A DNA stretch of 64,000 nucleotides from Bicyclus anynana (taxonomy: Eukaryota; Arthropoda; Insecta; Lepidoptera; Nymphalidae). The stretch is from positions 3,938,112 through 4,002,111 of the forward strand of contig NC_069085.1 of the NCBI RefSeq assembly GCF_947172395.1. The letters run 5' to 3'. Positions 55,174-64,000 of the stretch are shown piece by piece. Made by a program: the position numbers and the translations under genes. Numbering within the stretch: position 1 is the stretch's first letter; each line of letters begins with the position of its first letter. The notes under the pieces are model-generated. The model was not told where the DNA came from. It ran no database searches and worked only from the letters and a program-made list of their open reading frames with translations.

Positions 55174-55555
55174 TTTTTTTTATTTCTTACAAGTTAGTCC
55201 TTGACTACAATCTCACCTGATGATAAGTGATGATGTAATCTAAGATCCACTCCCTTGTAGGTTTCTACACGACATCGTACTGGCGGTAAGTCATTGCCGG
55301 TAGGGTGGTACCTAGCCACGGCCGAAGCCTCCTACCAGCTAGACCAATTAAGAAAAACTCAATCAGCCCAGCCGGGGATCGAACCCAGGACCTCCGTCTT
55401 GTAAATCCACCGCGCATACCACTGCGCCACGGAGGCCGTCTAAATACCGTCAGCATACCGAAGCGATAAATGACTTTGCGGTACGTCTTTGCCGTTAGGT
55501 TAGTAGCCACGATGCTTACCACTAAATCAGACTGTAGCCAAATTAGAAAATATAA
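55174..55555 (-). mobile_element. Two adjacent SINE-A copies, one internally deleted, one fragment
   Basis: 55174-55440 has intact head and B box but lacks about 60 bases in the body (the GCTAACTTGTTAGGAGGAGG part). 55447-55555 repeats the middle of SINE-A (GGTACGTCTTTGCCGTTAGG) and contains the variant CGATGCTTACCACTAAATCA also seen at 32112. Confidence 0.8.
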
Positions 55556-55559
55556 AATC

Positions 55560-55853
55560 CTTAACTTAACTGGAGCCGTGATAGCCCAGTGGATATGACT
55601 TTAATTCCGGAGGATGTGGGTTCGAATCCGGTCCGGGGCATGCACCTCCAACTTTTCAGTTGTGTGCGTTTTGAAATATTAAATATCACGTGTCTCAAAC
55701 GGTAAAGGAAAAACATCGTGAGGAAACCTACATACCAGAGAATTTTCTTAATTCTCTGCATGTTCGAAGTCTGCCAATCCCTCTCATTCTGAGAGGAGAC
55801 TCGAGCTCAGCAGCGAGCCGAATATGGGTTGATAAATTAAACTTAACTTAACT
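55560..55853 (+). mobile_element. SINE-B with perfect 12-bp target duplication
   Basis: CTTAACTTAACT at 55560-55571 recurs at 55842-55853. The element between has A box (GATAGCCCAGTGGATATGAC), B box (GGGTTCGAATCCGG), body with a 30-base deletion next to CCAATCCCTCTCATT, and a GGGTTGATAAA end. It lies directly beside the SINE-A fragment. Confidence 0.93.
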
Positions 55854-56465
55854 AGGAATTAAACCTGATTAAAACCTGTCTGTTGATACCTGTGCCAAAA
55901 AGGTCATCAAAAACATGTCATACTCAATTATAAGCAACCATATTACACGTAAATGAGCAAAGCGTGGTAATTTACTCGAAGTCGACCAAGCAGCGGCGTG
56001 TCAACATGGAAATAAAACTAAAATGGTGACAGCGGCTATTAATTGCCCTGAAACCCACCGGCCCTTCCCACGGTACCGACAAATATTTGAGAACCACGCA
56101 TTAGGTATATTACTAAGAGTTCGGTCAATACAATTTTTGTCTGAGGTATTTTTATGATAAACTTACCGTTTTGCTGAAAATCGTGAAAAACTCATTTTTT
56201 TTGAACTTTGACCTTGAATAAAATTTTTTCCTTACAGGGAAAAAATGGGGAACTTTCAGATTTCATTTTTAATGATATTTTAAACAATCTTACCGATATT
56301 CAGCTTGGTGGGAATTTATGTAACTTCGAATGTCTAAATTGACCGGACTATAAGAGCGAGTATTACTTATATTTTATTTCATACTAGCGACCCAAATGAG
56401 CTTCGCATATGTAGCAGCACTAATAAAATAATTATAATAAATCCAATAATGTGGAATTTTAGTGC
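55854..56465. other. Non-coding, with a Helitron 3' stub
   Basis: CTAGCGACCCAAATGAGCTT at 56394 resembles a reversed Lep1-like end. Otherwise AT-rich and featureless. Confidence 0.45.
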
Positions 56466-56806
56466 AAAAATAGTAATCGTCGTCATCAACCCATATTCGG
56501 CTCACTGCTGAGCTCGAGTCTCCTCTCTGAATGAGAGGGGTTAGGCCAATAGTCCACCACGCTGGCCCAATGCGGATTGACAGACTTCACACACGCAGAG
56601 AATTAAGATAATTCTCTGGTATGCAGGTTTCCTCACGATGTTTTCCTTCACCGATTGAGACACGTGATATTTAATTTCTTAAAATGCACACAACTGAAAA
56701 ATTGGAGGTGCATGCCCCGGACCGGATTCGAACTCACACCCTCCGGAATCGGAGGCAGAGGTCATATCCACTGGGCTATCACGGGTGTGAAAAAAAAAAT
56801 AGTAAT
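56466..56806 (-). mobile_element. SINE-B with perfect 12-bp target duplication
   Basis: AAAAATAGTAAT at 56466-56477 recurs at 56795-56806. The minus-strand element has all SINE-B blocks: CCCGTGATAGCCCAGTGGAT, GGGTGTGAGTTCGAATCCGG (B box) and GCCGAATATGGGTTGATGAC at the end. Confidence 0.93.
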
Positions 56807-58210
56807 GCATACAGAATACAGAAAACATCAGAAACCACGCCCGCATTGTGTCCAAAAATTACACGTCACACAAGACGGCATACACAGAGTGACTAATCGT
56901 TTTTTCGTAAAATTAAACCAACAAAGAGTAAGTAATTTAAACGGCTTCATTCCTATGCGGGATCATACTTTCTGGAGTTTTCTATATTCTGAGGTAATGC
57001 AATGTAAATCGATGTGCAATGTGTGAAATCGTCAGTATTTCACGCATTGCATCCTCCAATCTCATTAACAACCTCTACAGCAATAGGGTAGTTGACTTAT
57101 ATCAAATTTAATATAAACAATATTAATCTCATATAAAACATGGAGTAAGGGTCCCAAATACATCGATATCAATTAATAAAAGTTAAGGATTTCTTATAAA
57201 ACTTGATTTAAAAATCATGTAGGTAGTTTTAAAATTTTCCAAACTACAAAAACACTGTCGTCTATTTTATGACTTCACAATGTTACTTGATGTACTAAAC
57301 GTCAAACTAATTATAATAATTATTAACAAATATTTTTGTTTTGTCAAACGCTTTGGTAAGAGATTAGTCTTACGTGACGTCACAAAAAATATGATATTTT
57401 TTTTTTCAATCTAGTAGATCGATAATGATCAATTTAAGACCATTTAAAAGTGTCAACTAGCCAATTGAAAAAGTTCTCGTGGAAGTACATATTGTGTTGG
57501 TTTGGAACTAAAAATAAATACTTTATTTTTGTGATAAAATTATTTGTATGAAATGAAGCAGAATTTTTAACCTCTCATTCACAAAATAATTAAAATGGGC
57601 TTCTCGATGTAAAATTTTCAATGAAGTTCGTTTTACTTAGAAGCTTTTACGTCACCATTAGTATCTCAAGAGTAAGCGCTTCATACATGCACTAAAGTAC
57701 TGCATACCCTAAGAGTTGTTTTCTTAATGCTTATTATATTTTCTCAGTTTGGTTGATTTTTCTTACTAATGCATACCCTGATCGACAACCTCATGCACGC
57801 TGCTGATGACAAACTATTTAACTAACAGACCGTTAAGTAAAACAACTCGTCACCAAAAGAAAAGCGTCAACAAAAAGCTTGACAAATCGATGAAACAAAA
57901 CGGCATTCCGTCCCCTCGGAGACGGAAACAGGACACAGATTATAAAGAAATTAAAATTCCCCACAATTCATTGACCGAATGAATACTAGAAGCACGAGCG
58001 TTCATTCAGATGCCTTCGTTGTTCATTAGTTTCTTTATGGTGTCCACGGCGAGGCGCTCCAGATGAAATGCCTCGCATCCGTTCCGCTCGGAGGCGCGAC
58101 CAAAAAACACCACAAGAATGTCATTTACGCACCGCATCGCTCCGAGCCGTAGACTATAGACAATCGTTTATGTACAGGGTTGTCATGTACAAACAAACAC
58201 AATTCACATA
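56807..58210. other. Non-coding; hairpin at 57011
   Basis: An imperfect hairpin lies at 57011-57053 (GTGTGAAAT paired with ATTTCACGC). Frames reading out of the SINE-B (to 57026) are not genes. 58020-58130 is GC-richer (GGCGAGGCGCTCCAGATGAA) but unassigned. Confidence 0.45.
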
Positions 58211-58264
58211 TGGGCAGCAAAATTTGATGAACGAATGACAGCGTTACGTTTTTTGTGCGCAACT
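58211..58264 (+). repeat. Repeat block shared with 43424-43478, at the edge of a GC-rich patch
   Basis: See 43424. The patch continues to about 58410 (GCGCATCTTCCGCGCACGCC), with no gene identified. Confidence 0.6.
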
Positions 58265-58489
58265 TATTCTGCGCATCTTCCGCGCACGCCGCGGCCTGCT
58301 GCCCCTCTGTTGCGCACCTTTCACTTTTTGAGTGTGCTTATTGAGACGTACATAGTGGGCTGCGGGGCAACATACACCTATTTAGACAGTCTATCTGAAA
58401 GTGTAAACTCCGTTCGTGCGTCGGACACACAATTTTTTTTTTTCGTAAAGTAATGTTGCTGCGCTTGCAATAAGTAATACATAGTATAA

Positions 58490-58577
58490 TCTATCACCAG
58501 TCCAAAAACCAGTTAAATAAGTTCAGTAGTTGCGGCGTGAAGGCATAACAAACATACACACAAACTCTCATCCTACT
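58490..58577 (-). mobile_element. Lep1-like Helitron fragment
   Basis: GTTCAGTAGTTGCGGCGTGA and GCATAACAAACATACACACA match the internal block of Lep1-like elements in reverse. It faces the copy that starts at 58578. Confidence 0.6.
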
Positions 58578-58802
58578 TCCTACTAATATTATGAACGCGA
58601 AATTATGTATGGATATTTGTTTGTTTGGATGTTTGTTGCTCTTTATCGCCGCTACAACTGAAGCGGTTTGGCTGGAATTTAGAATGGACATAGATTTTAC
58701 TCTGGATTAACACATAGGCTTTACATTCCGGAAAAATCCATGGTACCCGCGGAATCTGTGAAAAACTGAATTCCACGCGGAAAAAATCGCGAGCGTCGCT
58801 AG
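58578..58802 (+). mobile_element. Lep1-like Helitron, near complete
   Basis: It starts TCCTACTAATATTATGAACG and ends TCGCGAGCGTCGCTAG with T after. The body has GTTTGTTGCTCTTTATCGCC and GAAAAATCCATGGTACCCGC. No protein-coding capacity. Confidence 0.8.
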
Positions 58803-59226
58803 TTTTATGATGATAGAGTGATAGTATGATGTGATGTGAACATAAAGCTAAAGCATTCTAATACATAGTATAAAGATATGTGTCTCTAGTTCCAATCACC
58901 TGGGAATCTGAACACTGAAATCTAAATTATAAAAATAAGAAATTAACTTTGCAATGAAAAATGCCGTAAATAATTTAGAAAAACAAACACTAATTGACCG
59001 GACTTGAAAAGCGTCTATTTTAACAGTGATCTAGTATTCAAAAATTCGGGATGTCGCTTACTAATTTACTTATAACTTGTTTATACAGACTGCCGTACAG
59101 ACATCCAAACAGATTCAGTTGCCATGATCTTTCGCAAAACGAAATGATCGGATTGCCTAGAATTTGTATGCGGGTGCTGCATCGAGCTTTAGAAGCAAGT
59201 AACTAAATTGGCGATCAACGATGCTA
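58803..59226. other. Non-coding, no gene seen
   Basis: Nothing supportable. Confidence 0.5.
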
Positions 59227-59459
59227 AGCCCTCATTCGCACGAGAGTTTTTTTAACGGACGTCAAAAAAGCATTAAATATAGTATGAAGTTAAATGAAGA
59301 ATCTATTTCTGACGCCCAAATTGAAAATGCGACACTGCTCGAAAAAAAGTGTCATGTTTTAAAAACGTTGTCGTGCGAACATACCTATATTAGGGAATAC
59401 ATTTATTGTATTTGAACACTTTTAACGTTCGTTAAAAAACTCTCGTGCGAATGAGGGCT
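59227..59459. mobile_element. MITE family M2, long copy (233 bp)
   Basis: AGCCCTCATTCGCACGAGAG with TTTTTTTAACGGACGT at the left is mirrored by ACGTTCGTTAAAAAACTCTC with GTGCGAATGAGGGCT at the right, about 36-bp terminal inverted repeats. The interior is AT-rich. A 64-codon frame across it is not a gene. Target duplication is unclear (TA/GA-like flanks), so the superfamily is not assigned. Confidence 0.85.
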
Positions 59460-59754
59460 GAAGGTATCGTATGTCATCTAAATATCTTCACGTGATTCGT
59501 GTTAAGTCATCGACCCAGTCCGTCAGTCTCATTGGGTAACCGTTGCTTGTCAGGGGCGTTGCTCTTGATCATAATTCGGCCATGGTCTGCGCCGCCTATT
59601 GTCTTACACCTAGCGGGGTTAGAAGCTTCTAAAGTTCAAGACAATATTTGGATGCCTAGATGCATAAATGTACATAACATAATTTCAAAAAAGTTTAAAA
59701 ACTAAACTAAAAAAAGGTTTCCTCCTCGGATTGAAAATAATGCTGCTATAAACA
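59460..59754. other. Non-coding, no gene seen
   Basis: 59515-59640 is GC-richer and resembles no repeat I can name. Confidence 0.45.
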
Positions 59755-59976
59755 TCATAACAACTCATATTCGGCTCACTGTTGAGCACGAGTATCCTCT
59801 CAGGATGAGAGGGGTTATAGCCCCTGCGGATTGGCAGACTTCATACACCTAGAGAATTAAGAAAATTCTCAGGTATGCAGGTTTCCTCACGATGTTTTCC
59901 TTCACCGTTTGAGATACGTGATATTTAATTTCTTGAAATGCAAACTGAAAAGTTGGAGGTGCATTACCCGGAATCT
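59755..59976 (-). mobile_element. SINE-B, head truncated, internal deletion
   Basis: Minus strand: CACCTCCAACTTTTCAGTTT, AAACGGTGAAGGAAAACATC, the TTAATTCTCTAGGTGTATGA block and a CTCATCCTGAGAGGATA hairpin; the TTGGGCCAGCGTGG block is deleted. Confidence 0.8.
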
Positions 59977-60659
59977 CTCCCAAGAAATGCAACATTAATA
60001 TGGGTAACAATGGCGGATTGATGATGTTTTCAATGCAGTAGTCGATTTGACGTTTGCTGTCAATTGTCATGTCATAGTTGCTATATGGGCGCCATCTTGA
60101 CAGAACTTAGGTTTTAATTTTATTTATTTCTTTTTATCTAGTTATATTTATTAACTTTTTTAGATTTCAATAAAATCCTTGTTTTTTTTTTAATTTTAAT
60201 GATACAGGGTACAAGAGTGAACCTGAAATGGACCATATCCTTTACTCAAGGTCCAATAATACAATATCACCTTTTCTGTATTACAATCTAAAATTCCGTG
60301 CTATAAACTCTCTTTTTTGAGCCACCTCTCCGTGTAATGGAATAAGAAAGTAGCCAAGCTGTTAACATTTAAATTGCGTAATTATTTTTTGGTCATTCAA
60401 GTAGATTGTTGCGTCGAATCGAACGAAAGAACCCAAATAAAAACCCTATCAAGAAATATACACTTTTTGTGCTTTCAAGCTTCGATAAACTTTTTTAGTG
60501 CTTTTCATGGTTTTTACAAGATTTTTATGATGGATACTCAACGTATTTATTTACAACAGTTATTCGAGATGAACTCAAAAAACATTTGAAAGTATTAAGA
60601 TTAAGTTTGATACGTGATTTCAGTCATTAATAAAAGTAGGGGTCTGGTTTATTGTCATA
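59977..60659. other. AT-rich non-coding
   Basis: A 71-codon frame at 60374-60589 has an A/T-rich codon set. Not called. Confidence 0.5.
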
Positions 60660-61032
60660 CTAGCGGACGCCCGTGACTTCGTGCGCGTGGAATTTAGTTT
60701 TTCACAAATCCCTCGGGAACCATGGATTTTTTTAAAAAGTAGCTTATGTGTTAATTCAGGCTATAATATATCTCAATACCGAATTTCAGTAGTCGAGACG
60801 TGAAAGAGTAAGAAACTTTCATATCATCAAAATCATCAGTTTTCACAAATCTTGGGAAACCATGGATTTTTTTCAGAATAAGAAGTAGCCTATGTGTTAT
60901 TCCAAAATAAAATCTATTTCCATTCTAAATTTCAACTAAATCGCTTTAGTAGTAGCGGCGTTAAAGAGTAACAAACATCCATACATATATCCAAACATCC
61001 ATACAAACTTTCGCGTTTATAACATTAGTAAA
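60660..61032 (-). mobile_element. Lep1-like Helitron with internal duplication
   Basis: Minus strand starts near ACTAATGTTATAAACGCGAA and ends GAAGTCACGGGCGTCCGCTAG at 60660. The terminal part CACAAATCYYGGGAAACCAT occurs twice (about 60704 and 60843), so a block of roughly 140 bp is duplicated. Confidence 0.8.
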
Positions 61033-61089
61033 ATAAACAGTTGTAATTTTTATAGATACTACCTATTAATCTTAAAAAAAGTATTAATG

Positions 61090-61300
61090 AAATTGATTAA
61101 GAAAAAAAACGTAGATATTAAGCAGCCTTGTGGCACCCCTCGATAAGCTAATCCAATCGCCAAAGGAATCCGTCTACATCCATCGGAGATGGAGTAGCGA
61201 GAATCTCCCATCAAATAATAGTGTTCAGAGGCGATAACCGGCATCGTAACACCGTATCCCGTGATCTCGATAGACCACTCAATCTATAAACACCTTTCTC
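61090..61300 (-). other. GC-richer segment open on the minus strand; unclassified coding remnant
   Basis: The minus-strand frame reads WSIEITGYGVTMPVIASEHY, then SRYSISDGCRRIPLAIGLAY and RGVPQGCLIS, with balanced codon use before it runs into an A/T-rich tail. RGVPQG recalls the conserved motif of non-LTR reverse transcriptases, but the sequence before it does not fit one I know, so an exon or retrogene piece is also possible. Confidence 0.3.
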
Positions 61301-62044
61301 GCATGCCACCTACAGACGTAGCAATCTGGTCGTTACCGACATGGTCGGTTGCGGTTGGACAGCGATAATAATTTGTAAAAAAAATTAGCCACATTTATTT
61401 AAAGTGACCAATACTTCCATTCCCTCTCCAATTAGTCACAAAATTGGATTTTTAAATGGATATTTAAAAATCCAACGGCCGGGGATCAAACCAATTACCT
61501 CTAGTCTCTAGGTGTTAAGCTATTGAGGTTTCCTATTAGTAAAGCACTTTGATCTGATTCGGATATATTATAATAATCTATATGTAATATTGTGGTTTGG
61601 TCTTGGTTAAGTTCTTTGTTATATCCACCAATATTGTATTCATATGAAACCGTATTTAAGGAAATCTATCTTTATACATTTCCTGACTTATCCATTTATG
61701 TATATATATGAATAAATAAGAAGTATTATTACTTTACATCTTCTTAATTTAGTTTTAGACTTTTTTTAGCATCTCCTAGAACCATTGTCCGGACATCAAC
61801 CAAATTGGAGCGTCTACATGTAGGTACTAAACATGCCCGTATTAACTGATAATAACTTCATTATAATCAAAGTATTGATATGAAAATATAATAAGGATAT
61901 AAAACATGTTGTACTACATTTCTTTTTCATCAACCTCGCATCTGATCGCAGGTCGAGTGTTAAAATTAAAACATTCAATTTTATGAACAAGGTTCTTATA
62001 AAACGAAGTTTTTGTCATCTACAAACGATTAAAATTATATCGTG

Positions 62045-62048
<4 letters not shown>
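61301..62048. other. Non-coding, no gene seen
   Basis: AT-rich. A tRNA-like relic (GGCCGGGGATCAAACCAATT) near 61478 may be a decayed SINE head. Confidence 0.45.

Positions 62049-62086
<38 letters not shown>
62049..62086. repeat. (TA)19 microsatellite
   Basis: Uninterrupted TA repeats directly before the A/T end of the SINE-A at 62087, probably grown from the element's tail. Confidence 0.95.
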
Positions 62087-62089
<3 letters not shown>

Positions 62090-62369
62090 CTTTACAAGTT
62101 AGCCCTTGTCTAAGATAGATAAGATAAGGAAGCAGGCTAATTTGTTAGGAGGAGGATGAAAATCCACACGGTTTCTGCACAGCATCGTACCGGAATGCTA
62201 AATCGCTTGACGTCTTTGCCGGTAGGGTGGTAACTAGCCACGGCCGAAGCCTCCCACCAGCCAGACCTGGACAAATTAAGAAAATCTCAATCTGCCCAGC
62301 CGGGGATCGAACCCAGGACCTGCGTTTTGTAAATCCACCGCGCATACCACTGCGCCACGGAGGCCGTCA
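62087..62369 (-). mobile_element. SINE-A, 3' tail mostly lost
   Basis: Head, A box, B box (GGGTTCGATCCCCGGC) and body intact. The 3' domain with ACCATCAGGTGAGATTG is replaced by a short TAAGATAGATAAGATAAGG string. Confidence 0.88.
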
Positions 62370-62975
62370 AAATAAATATAGTAATAGGCTGGTATTTATG
62401 ATGTATTATGACTATAATTATTAAGCTTGTTGATGCAAACGACATGTATTTTTATACAAAATCTTTTCTTTGAGTTCCCTGATATTTTCAGTATGGTTTT
62501 TAAGTCTAAATAATAATAATAATCTTTATAACATAAAAATGGAGCCGACTTCAAAAACATTTCAATTATTTTGAATTTTAACACAAAATTACTAAACCGA
62601 TTTTAATTAAAATGAAATTGGACCAATCTGAAAGTATACTCTTTCAAACAAAAACAGAATTTTCCAAATTGGCGTGTGAGTGTGTGAATTTTCCAAATAA
62701 GTGACAAAGTTATGAGGTAACAAACATTAAAGATAAAAAAGAAAAAAACATAAGCGTCGAAATTAGAACCTCCTCCTTTTTTTGAAGTCAGTTAAAATGG
62801 CACGTATCCTTAAACATTACACTCCTTCAATTTATGTTGACATCGAACACATATATGGAAGCAAATTACATGGATCCCATGACAAGAGCACGTAAACTAA
62901 TCTCAGGATCCCATCTGCAAGCTAACAGCAATATTGCGACTAGGAGAAAATTCACATTACCACGTATTGAATAAC
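62370..62975. other. AT-rich non-coding
   Basis: Nothing supportable apart from a TTTGAAGTCAGTTAAAATGG string near 62780 that resembles common lepidopteran repeat edges. Confidence 0.45.
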
Positions 62976-63265
62976 TTCTATATAGCTATGGAAGTCATAT
63001 CCTTAGTGAGGCCTCCCCCCTAGCCAAGTTTCACGTCGATTCTCTTCGCTAACGCTTCGAAAACTAGAAAGATGTATGGGAATAACATTTGCTATTGACA
63101 GGTCACGTGATCAAGATTTATTCCCGTACATTTTTCTAATTTTCGAAGCGTTTGCGATGGTAGAAAGAGAATCGCCATACCACAAGGCCGAGCCTTACTA
63201 AATCGATATATATATATATATCTAACTGTCTAACTGCTGCAGGTTGTCGGTCCATGACACTGTAG
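62976..63265. mobile_element. Fold-back element family M3, copy 1
   Basis: Inverted arms contain TCGATTCTCTTCGCTAACGC with TTCGAAAACTAGAAA and, later, TTTTCGAAGCGTTTGCGATG with AGAAAGAGAATCGCC. The outer parts TTCTATATAGCTAT and TGACACTGTAG are shared with copy 2 at 63611-63926. Confidence 0.75.
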
Positions 63266-63272
63266 CTTTTTC

Positions 63273-63578
63273 ATTTTTTTATTTTTTTTTATTTTTTACA
63301 AGTTAGTCTTTGACTACTCTCACCTGATGATAAGTGATAATGCAATCTAAGATGGAAGCGGGCTAATTTAGGAGTAAGATGAAAATCCACACACCTTTCG
63401 GTTTCTACACGACTTCGTACCGGAATGCTAAATCGCTTGGCGGTACGTCTATGTCGGCAGGGTAGTAACCAGCCAGACCTGAACCAATTAAGAAAACCTC
63501 AATCCACCCATCTGGGGATCGAACCTAGGACCTCCGTTTTGTAAATCCACTGCGCGTACTACGCCACGAAGGCCGTCA
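63273..63578 (-). mobile_element. SINE-A, diverged
   Basis: Head (GACGGCCTTCGTGGCGTAGT), B box (AGGTTCGATCCCC), body and 3' tail present with more substitutions than other copies. It sits between the two M3 copies. Confidence 0.85.
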
Positions 63579-63610
63579 AAAGCTCTATTATATATTATAT
63601 ATTATAGCGG

Positions 63611-63926
63611 TTCTATATAGCTATTAAAGTCAAGTGATTCCAGGCACTGTGGCCATGTGGCATGTCGATTCTCTTTCTACCAACGCTAACGCTTTTAAAA
63701 TTAAAAAATTTATGGGAATGACATTTGCTAAAAACTAAACAAATGTACGGGAATGACAGATCCGATCGATAACTTGACCACGTGATCTGTCAATGATGAA
63801 TGTATTTTTTTAGTTTTCGAAGCAATTGCGATCATAGAAAGAGAATCGACATACCACAAGGCCCAGCCTTACTAAGTAAAGGTAAATTTGACTGCAGCAG
63901 GTTTTCGGTCCCATAACACTGTATAG
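63611..63926. mobile_element. Fold-back element family M3, copy 2
   Basis: Same order as copy 1: TTCTATATAGCTAT, TGTCGATTCTCTTTCTACCA, TTATGGGAATGACATTTGCT, CACGTGATCTGTCAATGATG, AGAAAGAGAATCGACATACC and ACACTGTATAG. It has an extra 20-25 bases near the centre. Confidence 0.75.
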
Positions 63927-64000
63927 CCACGTAGCGACATCTTCACACAGCGATTCAAATTGACCGAACATCCATTAAGAATCTATTAACAGGTGCAAAG

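Noticed and set aside
59221..59415. 64-codon frame starting MLSPHSHESF
   Set aside because: It lies wholly in the M2 MITE and starts in its terminal repeat.

Overview
The window looks like non-coding, repeat-laden nuclear DNA from a lepidopteran insect, most likely a butterfly. The evidence is the repeat content: AT-rich sequence packed with tRNA-headed SINEs (one resembling the Metulj family described from Heliconius), short Helitron-like elements ending in CTAG (including a Lep1-like type), an RTE-clade LINE with a (TGA)n tail, and several fold-back MITEs. These assignments come from motif recognition, not from a database search. No bacterial-type gene organisation, CRISPR array, rRNA gene or stand-alone tRNA gene is visible.

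Layout. 1-8 kb: AT-rich DNA with a head-to-head pair of LINE 3' ends and a long (GAT)n tract (907-1232), a possible hAT-type MITE (2765-3368) and a possible transmembrane exon (3534-3820). 8-12.6 kb: an intact 118-codon open frame on the minus strand (8613-8969), Helitron-like elements, a 182-bp fold-back MITE (11938-12119) and a GC-richer patch. 13-20 kb: mostly unremarkable, with four short GC-richer patches between 17.0 and 20.1 kb and a duplicated 120-180 bp segment (18.3/19.1 kb). 25.4-26.3 kb: the only sizeable GC/CpG-rich island. It carries a strong minus-strand splice donor at 25620, a minus-strand initiator near 25514, and a plus-strand ATG frame in good context (26088-26327), so it is the best promoter and first-exon candidate. 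29-48 kb: dense SINEs, Helitrons and MITEs, with a 41-bp satellite (32250-32820) showing four-unit higher-order periodicity. 48.36-48.48 kb: a second candidate first exon with a consensus splice donor. 49133-52394: a full-length 3.26-kb RTE-like LINE flanked by an 11-bp target-site duplication, with endonuclease and reverse transcriptase, broken by one frameshift. 52.4-64 kb: more SINEs, MITEs and Helitrons, and a duplicated fold-back segment at the right edge.

How the parts relate. The LINE probably supplied the many 3'-end fragments in the window (907, 1031, 26636, 35444, 38731, 41905, 43957). Two SINE types share a 3' domain, which implies one common but absent LINE partner. A third SINE ends in a (TGA)n-like tail similar to that of the RTE element. 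Host coding content is limited to candidate first exons and short open frames. The window is probably intergenic or a set of long introns around genes whose bodies lie elsewhere. I saw no convincing undescribed multi-gene system. The most distinctive items are the higher-order satellite, the CpG-rich promoter island, the intact recent LINE and the strong strand bias of one SINE family.
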